A stretch of DNA of 64,000 bases from Atherinomorus stipes. Its lineage: Eukaryota > Chordata > Actinopteri > Atheriniformes > Atherinidae. The stretch covers positions 62,001 through 126,000 of the forward strand of contig JALJCO010007879.1 of assembly GCA_023101725.1 (NCBI GenBank). The letters run 5' to 3'. Position 1 is the first letter of the stretch. Every line of letters begins with the position of its first letter. Shown here piece by piece: positions 45,589-57,600 of the stretch. Position numbers and translations under genes: made by a program. The notes under the pieces are model-generated. The model did no database searches. It saw only the letters and a program-made list of their open reading frames with translations, and was not told where the DNA came from.

Positions 45589-46320
45589 CTGCAGAATCAC
45601 TGATGATCAAGGGGATGCGGAGCCTGCGCTAAGATGGAGAAAAACGTAGCATTTGGCGCAACAATTTGTTTACGCTAGAGATGCTGCAAAACAGTGAGCC
45701 CTCATTAGGCCCATTAGACTGAAATTACAGCAGACGGGGGGGCTGGGTTGATTCAGCGTGCATCTTGTGCCATTGCATTTCAGAAGATGGATATAAATGT
45801 CTTTTTCTGCTCCCCTCAGCATCCAGTGCGTATCCAGGCCGAACCCGACCCAGCCCCGCTGCCCTTGAATCCGCAGCAGTGCTCGGGCATTTTCGCTGAG
45901 TGGCGGTAGGGGGTGTGGGGGGGGCGAATGGAGGACTGCTGAAGGCTGAGAGGAAGCCAATAGGAGAAGCCCGTTTCCTTGTTGCCAGGGCTGACAGAAT
46001 AACAAAAAGTGTGTGTGGGAGCTGCCTGCGTGCACACGCTGGATCATTCTTCCAGCCAATCATCTTATTTGGATGATGCATGTTGACACGTGTGATACCA
46101 TCGCAAAAATCTGATCAAAATCTGGTTTTTTTATCCGCCGTAACTGCGTGTGTGGAGGAGTCCCTGCAGCTGCTGAACCATGAGGATGGATATGACCTCT
46201 AATCAGACACGAGTCCCCTCGTGTCCCCTGCTGTTTGCCCGGAGCTCCGTCATCTGGCTCTGCTGCGTGCACGGACAAGTGTGAAGACTCCCAGAGCTCC
46301 ATGTTTAATTGGAAAAATGG
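45589..46320 (-). promoter_or_regulatory. abhd8: Possible abhd8 noncoding first exon and promoter
   Basis: On the minus strand TTCTGCAG is followed by GTAAGAA (donor at 45588), and the interval is GC-richer than the surroundings. The first coding exon of abhd8 starts with a 5'UTR acceptor, so an upstream noncoding exon must exist somewhere. No other good candidate was noticed, but distance (8.2 kb) and lack of transcript data keep this tentative. Confidence 0.3.
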
Positions 46321-46376
46321 GAAAGCTTTGAGAATCGGATCAAATGAAAAGAGAGTTGTTGTATTTGAGGTTGTAA

Positions 46377-47466
46377 GTAGGGGAGAGCGGGTAATGTGAG
46401 ACAGTTTTTACATTTGCTCCCCTCTTACCAAGATAAAATGATATATCAGTAAAATTTACACATTTCCCATTAATTCAGGATGTTTCCTAGTTATGGAAAT
46501 GATCAGAATGTTTTTAGGACAAAGGGCAATGGAAATATGATTTAAAAAGTGGTCTTGGGGGTAAAGTGAGACAAACACGAAAAATCAGTGGGGTAAAGTG
46601 AACCAGTTAGTGGGTAAGCTGATCCTCTTACATTTTCCACTTTAAAACTACCATAACAACCCATTTTTAACAATTACAGCTGGACTGAGAACTGCACGTT
46701 CCAAAACTAAAGTCAGACCAGTAACAGAATCATGGGGACGGTCAAATAAACAAATTTTTCAAACACTTTAAATTTATCCAAAGTATGGCTGCCACGATAA
46801 GTCCACTAATCGACTAGTCGTCAATTATCAAAATAGTCTGCGAATAATTTTATAATTGTCTGATCGTTCATTGTTTATAAGCTTTGTTTTTCCTCTCAAA
46901 ATTGTCGCTGTACCTTCTGCTGCCTCGTCCGTCTTTCTGTCTGGTCAGCTTCTAGAATTGTATATTGACATAAATAAACACCACCAGTCAAAAGTTTGGA
47001 CATTTTTTTCCATTAGATTTAAGTACAAAGTTTCTGAACTTTTGACTGGTTCTGTAAATAGGCTATGCTACAATTTTTGTACCATTCAATTAGTCAACTA
47101 ATCACCAAAATAATCGGTGACTATTCGATTATCAAAAAAATAGTTTGTGGCAGCCCAAATCCAAAGTACTTTAAAAGTAAAAGAAATGCCACATAAAACA
47201 ATTCAAAATGTTTAAATTAACATTCACAGTGGGGTCAGGACAAAGGACAATCAGAACCAGCTAGTACGCAGCCTCGGGGTCAGAACATGGAGCCATCAGC
47301 ACCTGTTAGAAAAGCCTGGGACTCTGGGCTTTTTAAGACGTAAAAAATAAAATGTGTAACATAATATTACACAAAAACATGTTTAAGACTAAACTAAACT
47401 TGTGCTTTGTGCTTCAAGACACTGTCTCTCTTTACCCCGAAAGATTCGTCTCACTTTACCCCACAG
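46377..47466. mobile_element. GGGGAGAGCGGGTAATGTGAG element, split by a hAT MITE
   Basis: The left end has GGGTAATGTGAGACAG; the right end complement has GGGGTAAAGTGAGACGAA. Body words GGGTAAAGTGAGACAAAC repeat inside. It is a known-looking teleost repeat type and is interrupted at 46786-47158. Confidence 0.65.
46786..47158. mobile_element. hAT MITE (GGCTGCCACGATAAG) with target duplication
   Basis: About 373 bp between GGCTGCCACGATAAGTCCAC and TAGTTTGTGGCAGCC. The direct repeat ATCCAAAGTA lies at 46776-46785 and 47159-47168. The tips and the CTAATCGACTAGTCGTC subterminal motif fit a common fish hAT MITE. Confidence 0.88.
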
Positions 47467-47920
47467 CCACTTCTTTAGAAAAACCAACATCTCTGGCAGT
47501 TCAGGCTGATCTTTAACCAGGCCCAGCAGTATGGTATGGAATGCTGTTGTAGACAAATGTTTAATTAAAGAAATAAAATAAAATGAATTAACAGGATATC
47601 AAGTGGAGCCTTATGTCCATAAAGCTCCGTTTGGTAAAGCAAAACTGTTCAACACAATAAAGCAATCGGATTTCCATTCTGCTTGCTTTGATGCTGGACA
47701 GGACGAGTAAAAATAGAAGAAGAAAAAAAAAGATTTCACGCGTGCGCGCGGACATGGTGGAGTTCGGTCACAGCACCACACTGTTGCGTCCTCATATGCA
47801 CGCAGATTTCTTCATGACGACGCTCGTGTAAACCCGGATAAAAAGATGAAGACGAGACGCCACTTTTGCGTCTTCTCTTCTGATCGCCGCCGTGTGAACG
47901 TAGCCTGAGGGAGTGACCAC

Positions 47921-47951
<31 letters not shown>

Positions 47952-48460
47952 TTTCTTGTTGCTGTCTTGTCTGATAAACATAGTTCATTTTCTGAAGTGT
48001 CCATGATGCTAACAGAAGTCTGACCGCTCAGCAGCTTGACCTACTTTCTCTAAATAAGGTTATAGCCAAATAAGGTGTAGAGTTGGAATTAAGATTCTTT
48101 GCTTGTAGTAATTTTGTATTTTGTGTTGCTGTTATTATCCCGCTACCTGTTGTCCTTTTTTAGTTTTTGATTTAGTTTTTTTTGGTAGTTAGTCCATTCA
48201 TGGTATATTGTATTTCCTTCTGTAGCCTGCTTGCACAGATGTAAGAGCGGACTAACTACCTTTAGTTTTTTGTTTGTTTGTCATCTGGTCACTTTCCCTA
48301 AATTACTCTGTTGTTTCTCAAAGTGCTCTGAGTAGACAACTTGATCTTGTGTGAACCAAAACGTTAGTTTTGCAGTGGTTTGCTGTGTACACAGGCTTGC
48401 AGTGCTGTGTGATTAAGCGAGCTAGGCCACCATGTGGTAGCGGTTTTAGCCAGGGCGAAC
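47169..48460. other. Mostly unassigned; short (TA)n at 47921-47947
   Basis: A GC-rich piece at about 47740-47910 (GTGTGAACGTAGCCTGAGG) resembles a repeat end. A 27-bp TA run follows. No gene seen. Confidence 0.4.
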
Positions 48461-49131
48461 CTGGCAGCTGCCCGGGGCGGCATTTTTTCAGGGGCGGCAC
48501 GAGCGCTTGAAAAATTAGAAGAAAAAAAAAAGCGCCACCACATAGTTTTATATTATTAGGCCAATCTGTCAGCCACTGTGTCAGGAATCGGCAAATTGGC
48601 GCCCCTGCAGCTGCAGACGCCCGCTGAGAAGGTGCGAACCTAAGCGAACTTGAAGAAGAACAATAAATTAACCAAAACAATCAAATTACTTCACCTTTTC
48701 AACTTTAGCACGTAGCAGATCCCTGTGTTTTGTTTGCTGTATTTATTTTCCTTTTTGCTTTATTTTATTCTTCTGAATGACGCTGGATATGTGAATTTGT
48801 CAATTTTGTTAGTCTTTTATAACATATGTAATGTTATATGTTATCATATGTGAATTGTTCTTTGGACAAATGTTAATAAAGCTGGGGGGGGGTGTTTGCC
48901 GTGCAGAGCCCTGCTTTGGATCCCGCGGGTCCTGCATGCAAATCTGCAGCAGCTTCAGACAAAACATGATTTTGTCAAATGATGGTGAGTAAAGCTGATG
49001 CTGGAATCTGAACCATTGTGTAACCGTTGCTGCAGGGAAGGCTCTCGGAGACCGTCGGTCTCTTTTAATGTCTTTATTTGAACTCTAGCGGTGCCCAGCG
49101 CCTCGTGTTGCTTTTCCTTCTCCTATTCCAG
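48461..49131. other. GC-rich repeat-like sequence, not classified
   Basis: AACCTGGCAGCTGCCCGGGG and GGCGCCCCTGCAG words are reminiscent of a teleost DNA element, with a related GGCGCTTCTACAT-type end (complement) at 49.80-49.83 kb. Borders could not be fixed. Confidence 0.35.
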
Positions 49132-49310
49132 TGTTTCTCAATTCCAGTCCTCAGGACAACCCGCTTTCCACACCTGAATCAAATGAATGGCTCATTAACA
49201 CACTGCAGAGAACTTGATGAGGAAGTCCATTAATCTGAATCAGGTGTGCTGGAATAGGAAGGTAGGAACACATGGAAGCCATGCAGGGCAGTGGGTCCTG
49301 CTGTTTCAGC
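49132..49310 (-). mobile_element. Common teleost CAGTGTTTCTCAAT repeat
   Basis: CCAGTGTTTCTCAATTCCAG, ACACCTGAATCAAATGAATG and GAATCAGGTGTGCTGGAATA are diagnostic words of a very common fish repeat. About 180 bp; class not assigned. Confidence 0.65.
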
Positions 49311-50315
49311 CATACCTCGCTCTCGGTGCTCCTTTGAAGCAGAACCGTTTCTCCTTTTACCCTGCACCTGTGCACCCGTTTTACCTCCCACACCCAGAGA
49401 ACAATCAGCCCTTAAACATCAGGACATTGGAAACATGACAGTATTAAAGGTTGAATATGTAACATTTTTTATTAAAAGCTATATATTTTTTAAAAAAATA
49501 TAGCTTTTAAGCTAGGCCTATTTATTATTCAGACTCATGGGCCAAACAATAATGGGTCTAATAAAAATGAGGCATGACACTTAGCCTATTTTATTTCTTG
49601 TTATTTTTTTGTTTAGTTTTTATCTGAGTCAGCTGGATTGATAATCTGTATAAAATTGTTCGTCAGTCACACCTGAACTCTTTAGTGTGTTATTTGTGAG
49701 ATGAAGGATTTGTGCTATTTAGAATGTTCTATAACTTATTTGATTATTTTAAATATTTTATATAATTGTTTGTTTTTTGGAGGGTGTCTCGCCCGGGGAG
49801 TAATTCTATGTAGAAGCGCCCCTGCATGTGGTACATTGATAATTCAGGTGTCTCTCAGAGCTTGTGGGTGCTACAGAGTTTCTGCCGGGATCCGACTGGG
49901 TTTGTTTTGTAATTGGGTCACAGTGAGCTGGACTGTCTCTGTGAACCTGTTCTGCAGATAACTGTGAACTTGTGTGTAGAAATAAAAGTGAACTGAGCTG
50001 AATTTTCTGTTCCCAGAATTCATACCATCCTGAATAGTTTATCTTGGAGATGATGTATGATTGTTTTGTTTTGTTTTCAGCAAACGTGTCTTTAAAGAGT
50101 GTAAATAACAAATACATTTATGATATTTATTCTACCTATTCAGAAATGTCTGGTATTACAAATTGTGCAACATGATTTTCGTGATATTCACTTAGGATCC
50201 TGGCCAAGCGGCAGCCTCTGGTGGCCAACTACTGTATGAAGCTACCCGGAATAAGCCAATAGTTGTAGTTCTCCCTTCATCCACTAGGGGCTGCAAAACA
50301 TTGCAAATCTTCATA
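49311..50315. other. Unassigned sequence
   Basis: No gene recognised. AT-rich stretches flank a GC piece near 49.79 kb. Confidence 0.4.
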
Positions 50316-51348
50316 GGGTGTGTCTCATGTTGAAGTGTGCAGACTGCGAAGTGCGGATTCGTCGGCTGCATACTTCACGGCAGCGCGCCAAGTCCTGTCC
50401 CGTTTCAAAAACGTCTGGAGGAATCCAGCCTCCAAACCTGCACTACGTTTGGCCTGAAACGAAGGACACATCGCACGTATCCTTCGTGGCCTCTACTATC
50501 CCAGAATTCATTGCACACAAGATTTTAAAAAAAAAAAAACTTTAGACAATCCTGTACAGTTATATCAAGAAAAAACGCACTGAAAGGTTTGAACAATAAA
50601 CCTACAAAAGGGTTTCAATACAATAAAGGAAAATAAGATATTTAGAGCACAAGATACAATAAATTATAGTTACAAAGTGATGTAAACACCAAGTTAATCA
50701 TCATGACTGGCTTAAAGAAAGAGAAATATTAAAACAGAAGGATAGGAGACTTTTTTTTAACAGATCTTTTTTACAATTCTACTTGACACTTTTTAAGTGA
50801 TGAGAAATATTGTAAAAATCAATAAAACAGGTAAAGTTAAGTATTTAGTTTCATCCCGCAGATGATGGGAGGGAAGCTGCAGAGCTACGAGTGTAATATG
50901 TGGTTATATTCATGGGTTTTTAAGTGTTTAAGTGTTTACTGGTAAAAAAAAAATAAAACAACAGATAATCTCTATGGAAAATTTAAAAATATGCAAGCAA
51001 GCATAAAAAAAAAGAAAGTTTTTAGCTCAGAAAATTAACTTTGTTTGATATTATTCATGGGTTAACAAGGGGTTAATGGGGTGTCCACGTTTAGGTCACG
51101 ACAAATAAAGGAAAAGGAATAAAATGTATTCCATATTAGTTCTTTCTCTTTTTTTTCTAACAATGTAGCTGAAGGAAAGCCGTAACTAGACAGCTGTGGA
51201 GTCTGCAGTTACAAGGCAACGAGAGTGGAGCACTATGGGTAATTCTCGTCTGCTAGGATGTCCCATTTCAGCAGCTACCGTTTCAGGAGGCTGCTTCGGC
51301 ACACTCCGTAGCCTACGTAGTCTGCACACTTCAACGTGAGACACACCC
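50316..51348. mobile_element. TIR element with GGGTGTGTCTCAYGTTGAAG ends
   Basis: 1,033 bp. Left GGGTGTGTCTCATGTTGAAG; right complement GGGTGTGTCTCACGTTGAAG (19 of 20 bases), extending through GTGTGCAGACT. The centre is AT-rich and noncoding. Target duplications not clear. Confidence 0.82.
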
Positions 51349-51379
51349 ACAGACTCCCATGTTAAAAGCGCAAACTTCA

Positions 51380-51488
51380 CAGCAGAAATAAACATGTTTA
51401 CAGCAGAAATAAACATGTTTACAGCAGAAATAAACACGTTTATCACAGAAAAACCCGTTTACAGCAGAAATAAACATGTTTACAGCCT
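51380..51488. repeat. 21-bp repeat with palindromic FOX-type sites
   Basis: About five units of ACAGCAGAAATAAACATGTTT. TAAACATGTTTA, a perfect 12-base palindrome, occurs at 51389-51400, 51410-51421 and 51471-51482; two intervening units are mutated. Each palindrome holds two inverted forkhead-like TGTTTA cores. Any binding is inference. Confidence 0.85.
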
Positions 51489-51671
51489 GGTTCAAATAAT
51501 GATTTAGGTGTAAGAGGTCAAGTTTACCTTCATGTCAGCTGTGAGTGGGGTGAATGTTTTTATAACTCATACAGGCGTGTCCTTTTGACTGACGTGTGGC
51601 AGATAAGATGCCGACCTGCCGACCGATTGCTCCTAGTTAGCTCCTTGTTTCCTCTCTGTAAGGTCTCAGTT

Positions 51672-54600
51672 TGTCACAGAGTCCATGTCCCCGCACGCTT
51701 GGACACACGACCAAGGTCCATGTCCCCGGACGGGATTCCATGTCCTTGATTGGTCTGAAGACAGTTTGGAGACACGTCCAGGGTCCATGTCCCCGCATGT
51801 GACTCCAATTACGTGGTTAGTCTCAGGACAGCTTGGACACACGACCAGGGTCCATGTCCCCGGACGGGATTCCGTCTGCTTGACCGGTCTGAATACAGTT
51901 TGGAGAAACGTGCAGGGTCCATGTCCCCTCATGTGACTCCGTCCGCCTGATCAGTCTAAAGAAAGCTTGGAGACGCGTCCAAGGTCCAAGTCTTCGCACA
52001 TGACTCCGTCTGCCTGATTGGTCTGAAGACAGCTTGGAAACACGTGCAGGGTCCATGTCCCCGGACGTGACTCTGTCTGCCTGATTGGTCTTAAGACAGC
52101 TTGGAGACGCGTCCAAGGGCCAAGTCCTCGCACATGATTCCGTCTGCCTGACCGGTCTAAAGACAGCTTGGAGAAACAAGCAGGGTTCATGTCCCCACGC
52201 GTGACTTCATCTGCCTGACCGGTTTGAAGACAGCTTGGAGACACGTCCAGGGTCAATGTCCCCGCATGTGACTCCGTCTGCCTGATCACTCTAAAGACAG
52301 CTTGGAGAAACGTGCAGGGTACATGTCCCCGCAGGTGACTCCAATTACCTGGTTAGTCTAAGGACAGCTTGAAGACACGTCCAGGGTCCATGCCCCCGGA
52401 CGGGATTCCGTCTTCTTGATCGGTCTGAATACAGTTTGGAGACACGTCCAGGGTCCATGTCCCCGCACGTGAAGACGTCTGCCTTAAAAGTCTCAAAGCG
52501 ACATGGAGACACCTCAAGGGTCCATGTCCCCGCAGGTGACTCCATCTGCCTGATCTGTCTAAACAAAGCTTGGAGACACATCCAGGGTTCATGTCCCCGC
52601 ACATGACTCCGTCTGCCTGATGTGTCTGGAGACAGCTTGGAGACACGTCCAGGGTCCATGTCCCCGCACGTGACTCCGTCTGCCTGATCACTCTAAAGAC
52701 AGCTTGGAGACACGTCCAGGGTTGATGTCCCTGCAAGTGATTCCGCCTGCCTGATTTGTCTCAAGGCAGCTTGGAGACACTTCCAGGGTTCATGTCCCCC
52801 ACACGTGACTACGTCTGCCTGACCGGTCTAAAGACAGCTTGGAGACACGTCCAGGGTCCATGTCCCCGGATGGGATTCCGTCTCCTTGAATGGTCTGAAG
52901 ACAGTTTGGAGATACTTCCGGGGTCCATATCCTCGCACGTGACTCCGTCTGCCTGAACAGTCTAAAAGCGGCATGGAGACACCTCCAGGGTCCATGTCCC
53001 CGCAGGTGACTCCATCTGCCTGATCTATCTAAAGAAAGCTTGGAGACACATCCAGGGTCCATGTCCCCGCACGTGACTCCGTCTGCCTGATCGGTCTGGA
53101 GACAGCTTGGAGACACGTCCAGGGTCCATGTCCCCGCACGTGACTCCGTCTGCCTGGCCGGTCTGAAGACAGCTTGAAGACACGTCCAAGGTCCATGTCC
53201 CCGCAGGTGACTCCAATTACGTGGTTAGTCTAAGGACAGCTTGAAGACATGTCCAGGGTCCATGCCCCCGGACGGGGTTCCGTCTTCTTGATCGGTCTGA
53301 TTACAGTTTGGAGACACGTCCAGGGTCCATGTCCCCGCACGTGACTACGTCTGCCTTAAAAGTCTCAAAGCGACATGGAGACACCTCAAGGGTCCATGTC
53401 CCCGCAGGTGACCCCATCTGCCTGATGGGTCTGGAGACAGCTTGGAGACACATCCAGGGTCCATGTCCCCGCACGTGACTCCGTCTGCCTGATCACTCTA
53501 AAGACAGCTTGGAGACACGTCCAGGGTTCATGTCCCTGCACGTGACTCTGTCTGCCTGAACAGTCTCAAAGCGGCATGGAGACACCTCCAGGGTCCATGT
53601 CCCAGCAGGTGACTCCATCTGCCTGATCGCTCTAAAGACAGCTTGAAGACACGTGCAGGGTCGATGTCCCTGCACGTGACTACGTCCGCCTGATTTGTCT
53701 CAAGACAGCTTGGTGAAACGTCCAGGGTCCATTTCCCCGCACGTGATTCCGTCTACCTGATCAGTCTTGAGACAGCTTGGAGACACGTTCAGGGTCCATG
53801 TCCCTGCACGTGATTCCGTCTGCCTGATTTGTCTCAAGAATGCTTGGAGAAACGTCCAGGGTCCATGTCCCCGCATGTGACTCCATCTGCCTGATCAGTC
53901 TAAAGGAAGCTTGGAGACACGTCCAGGGTCCATGTCCCCACACATGACTCCGTCTGCCTGGCCGGTCTGAAGACAGCTTGAAGACACGTCCAGGGTCCAT
54001 GCACCCGCACGTGACTACATCTGCCTAAAAAGTCTCAAAGCGGCATGGAGACACTTCCAGGGTCCATGTCCCCGCAGGTGACTCCATCTGCCTGATCTAT
54101 CTAAAGAAAGGTTGGAGACACATCCAGGGTTCATGTCCCCGCACATGACTCCGTCTGCCTGATGGGTCTGGAGACAGCTTGGAGACACGTCCAAGGTCTA
54201 TGTCCCCGCAGGTGACTCCAATTACGTGGTTAGTCTAAGGACAGCTTGAAGACATGTCCAGGGTCCATGCCCCCGGACGGGGTTCCGTCTTCTTGATCGG
54301 TCTGATTACAGTTTGGAGACACGTCCAGGGTCCATGTCCCCGCACGTGACTCCGTCTGCCTGACCGGTCTGAAGACAGCTTGGAGACACGTCCAGGGTCC
54401 ATGTCCCCGCAGGTGACTATGTCTGCCTGACCGGTCTGAAGACAGCTTGGAGACACGTCCAAGGTCCATGTCCCCGGACGTGACTCCGTCTGCCTGATTG
54501 GTCTGAAGACAGCTTGAAGACACGTTCAGGTTCCATGTCCCCGTACATGACTTCATCTGCCTGATCACTCTAAAGACAGCTTGGGGACACGTCCAGGGAC

Positions 54601-57600
54601 GATTTCCCTGCAAGTGACTCCGTCTATCTGATTTGTCTCAAGACAGCTTGAAGAAACGTCCAGGGTTCATGTCCCCACACGTGACTACGTCTGCCTGATC
54701 GGTCTAAAGACAGCTTGGAGACACGTCCAGGGTCGATGTCCCTGCATGTGACTCATTCTGCCTGATTTGTCTCAAGACAGCTTGGAGAAATGTGCAGGGT
54801 TTATGTCCCCACACGTGACTTCATCTGCCTGATCGGTCTGGAGTCAGCTTGGAGAAACGTGCAGGGTCCATGTCCCCGCATGTGACTCCGTCTGCCTGAT
54901 CAGTCTAAAGGAAGCTTGGAGACCTGCCAAGGTCCATGTCCCCGCACATGACTCCGTCTGCCCGATCGGTCTGGAGACAGCTTAGAGACACGTCCAGGGT
55001 CCATGCCCCCGCAGGGGATTCCGTCTTCTTGATCGGTCTGAATACAGTTTGGAGACACGTCCAGGGTCCGTGTCCCCGCACGTGACTACATCTGCCTTAA
55101 AAGTCTCAAAGCGACATGGAGACACCTCAAGGGTCCATGTCCCCGCAGGTGACTCCATCTGCCTGATCTGTCTAAAAAAAGATTGGAGACACATCCAGGG
55201 TTCATGTCCCCGCACATGACTCCGTCTGCCTGATCAGTCTAAAGACAGCTTGGAGACACGTCCAGGGTCCATGTCCCTGCAAGTGATTCCGTCTGCCTGA
55301 TTTGTCTCAAGGCAGCTTGGAGACACCTCCAGGGTCCATGTCCCAGCAGGTGACTCCATCTGCCTGATCGCTCAAAAGACAGCTTGAAGACACGTGCAGG
55401 GTCGATGTCCCTGCACGTGACTACGTCCGCCTGATTTGTCTCAAGACAGCTTGGTGAAACGTCCAGGGTCCATTTCCCCGCACGTGATTCCGTCTGCCTG
55501 ATCAGTCTTGAGACAGCTTGGAGACACGTTCAGGGTCCATGTCCTCGCACGTGACTCCGTCTGCCTGATCACTGTAAAAACAGCTTGGAGACACGTCCAG
55601 GGTCGATGTCCCTGCACGTGATTCCGTCTGCCTGATTTGTCTCAAGACAGCTTGGAGAAACGTCCAGGGTCCATGTCCCCGCATGTGACTCCATCTGCCT
55701 GATCAGTCTAAAGGAAGCTTGGAGACCTGCCAAGGTCCATGTCCCCGCACATGACTCCTTCTGCCTGATCGGTCTGGAGACAGCTTGGAGACACGTCCAG
55801 GGTCCATGTCCCCGCACGTGACTCCGTCTGCCTGGCCGGTCTGAAGACAGCTTGAAGACACGTCCAGGGTCATTGCACCCACAGGTGACTACATCTGCCT
55901 AAAAAGTCTCAAAGCGGCATGGAGACACTTCCAGGGTCCATGTCCCCGCAGGTGACTCCATCTGCCTGATCTATCTAAAGAAAGGTTGGAGACACATCCA
56001 GGGTTCATGTCCCCGCACATGACTCCGTCTGCCTGAGGGGTCTGGAGACAGCTTGGAGACACGTCCAAGGTCCATGTCCCCGCAGGTGACTCCAATTACG
56101 TGGTAAGTCTAAGGACAGCTTGAAGACACGTCCAGGGTCATTGCACCCGCACGTGACTACATCTGCCTAAAAAGTCTCAAAGCGGCATGGAGACACTTCC
56201 AGGGTCCATGTCCCCGCAGGTGACTCCATCTGCCTGATCTATCTAAAGAAAGGTTGGAGACACATCAATAGTTCATGTCCCCGCACATGATTTCGTCTGC
56301 CTGATGGGTCTGGAGACAGCTTGGAGACACGTCCAAGGTCCATGTCCCCCGCAGGTGACTCCAATTACGTGGTTAGTCTAAGGACAGCTTGAAGACATGT
56401 CCAGGGTCCATGCCCCCGCACGTGACTACATCTGCCTAAAAAGTCTCATAGCGGCATGGAGACACTTCCAGGGTCCATGTCCCCGGAGGTGACTCCATCT
56501 GCCTGATCTATCTAAAGAAAGGTTGGAGACACATCCAGGGTCCATGTCCCCGCACGTGACTCCGTCTGCCTGGCCGGTCTGAAGACAGCTTGAAGACACG
56601 TCCAGGGTCATTGCACCCGCACGTGACTACATCTGCCTAAAAAAAGTCCTCAAAGCGGGCATGGAGACACTCCCAGGGTCCATGTCCCCGCAGGTGACTC
56701 CATCTGCCTGATCTATCTAAAGAAAGGTTGGAGACACATCAATAGTTCATGTCCCCGCACATGACTCCGTCTGCCTGATGGGTCTGGAGACAGCTTGGAG
56801 ACACGTCCAAGGTCCATGTCCCCGCAGGTGACTCCAATTACGTGGTTAGTCTAAGGACAGCTTGGAAGACATGTCCAGGGTCCATGCCCCCGGACGGGGT
56901 TCCGTCTTCTTGATCGGTCTGATTACAGTTTGGAGACACGTCCAGGGTCCATGTCCCCGCACGTGACTCCGTCTGCCTGACCGGTCTGAAGACAGCTTGA
57001 AGACACGTCCAGGGTCCATGCCCCCGCACGTGACTACATCTGCCTAAAATCGGTCTCATAGCGGCATGGAGACACTTCCAGGGTCCATGTCCCCGGAGGT
57101 GACTCCATCTGCCTGATCTATCTAAAGAAAGGTTGGAGACACGTCCAAGGTCCATGTCCCCGCACGTGACTCCGTCTGCCTGGCCGGTCTGAAGACAGCT
57201 TGAAGACACGTCCAAGGTCCATGTCCCCGCACGTGACTCCGTCTGCCTGGCCGGTCTGAAGACAGCTTGAAGACACGTCCAGGGTCCATGTCCCCGCAGG
57301 TGACTCCAATTACGTGGTTAGTCTAAGGACAGCTTGAAGACATGTCCAAGGTCCATGCCCCCGGACGGGGTTCCGTCCTCTCTTGATCGGTCTGATTACA
57401 GCTTGGAGACACGTCCAGGGTCCATGTCCCCGCACGTGACTCCGTCTGCCTGACCGGTCTGAAGACAGCTTGAAGACACGTCCAGGGTCCATGCCCCCGC
57501 ACGTGACTACATCTGCCTAAAAAGTCTCATAGCGGCATGGAGACACTTCCAGGGTCCATGTCCCCGGAGGTGACTCCATCTGCCTGATCTATCTAAAGAA

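Noticed and set aside
49214..49503. Two overlapping plus-strand frames near 49.3 kb
   Set aside because: They lie over a common teleost repeat and have no motif.
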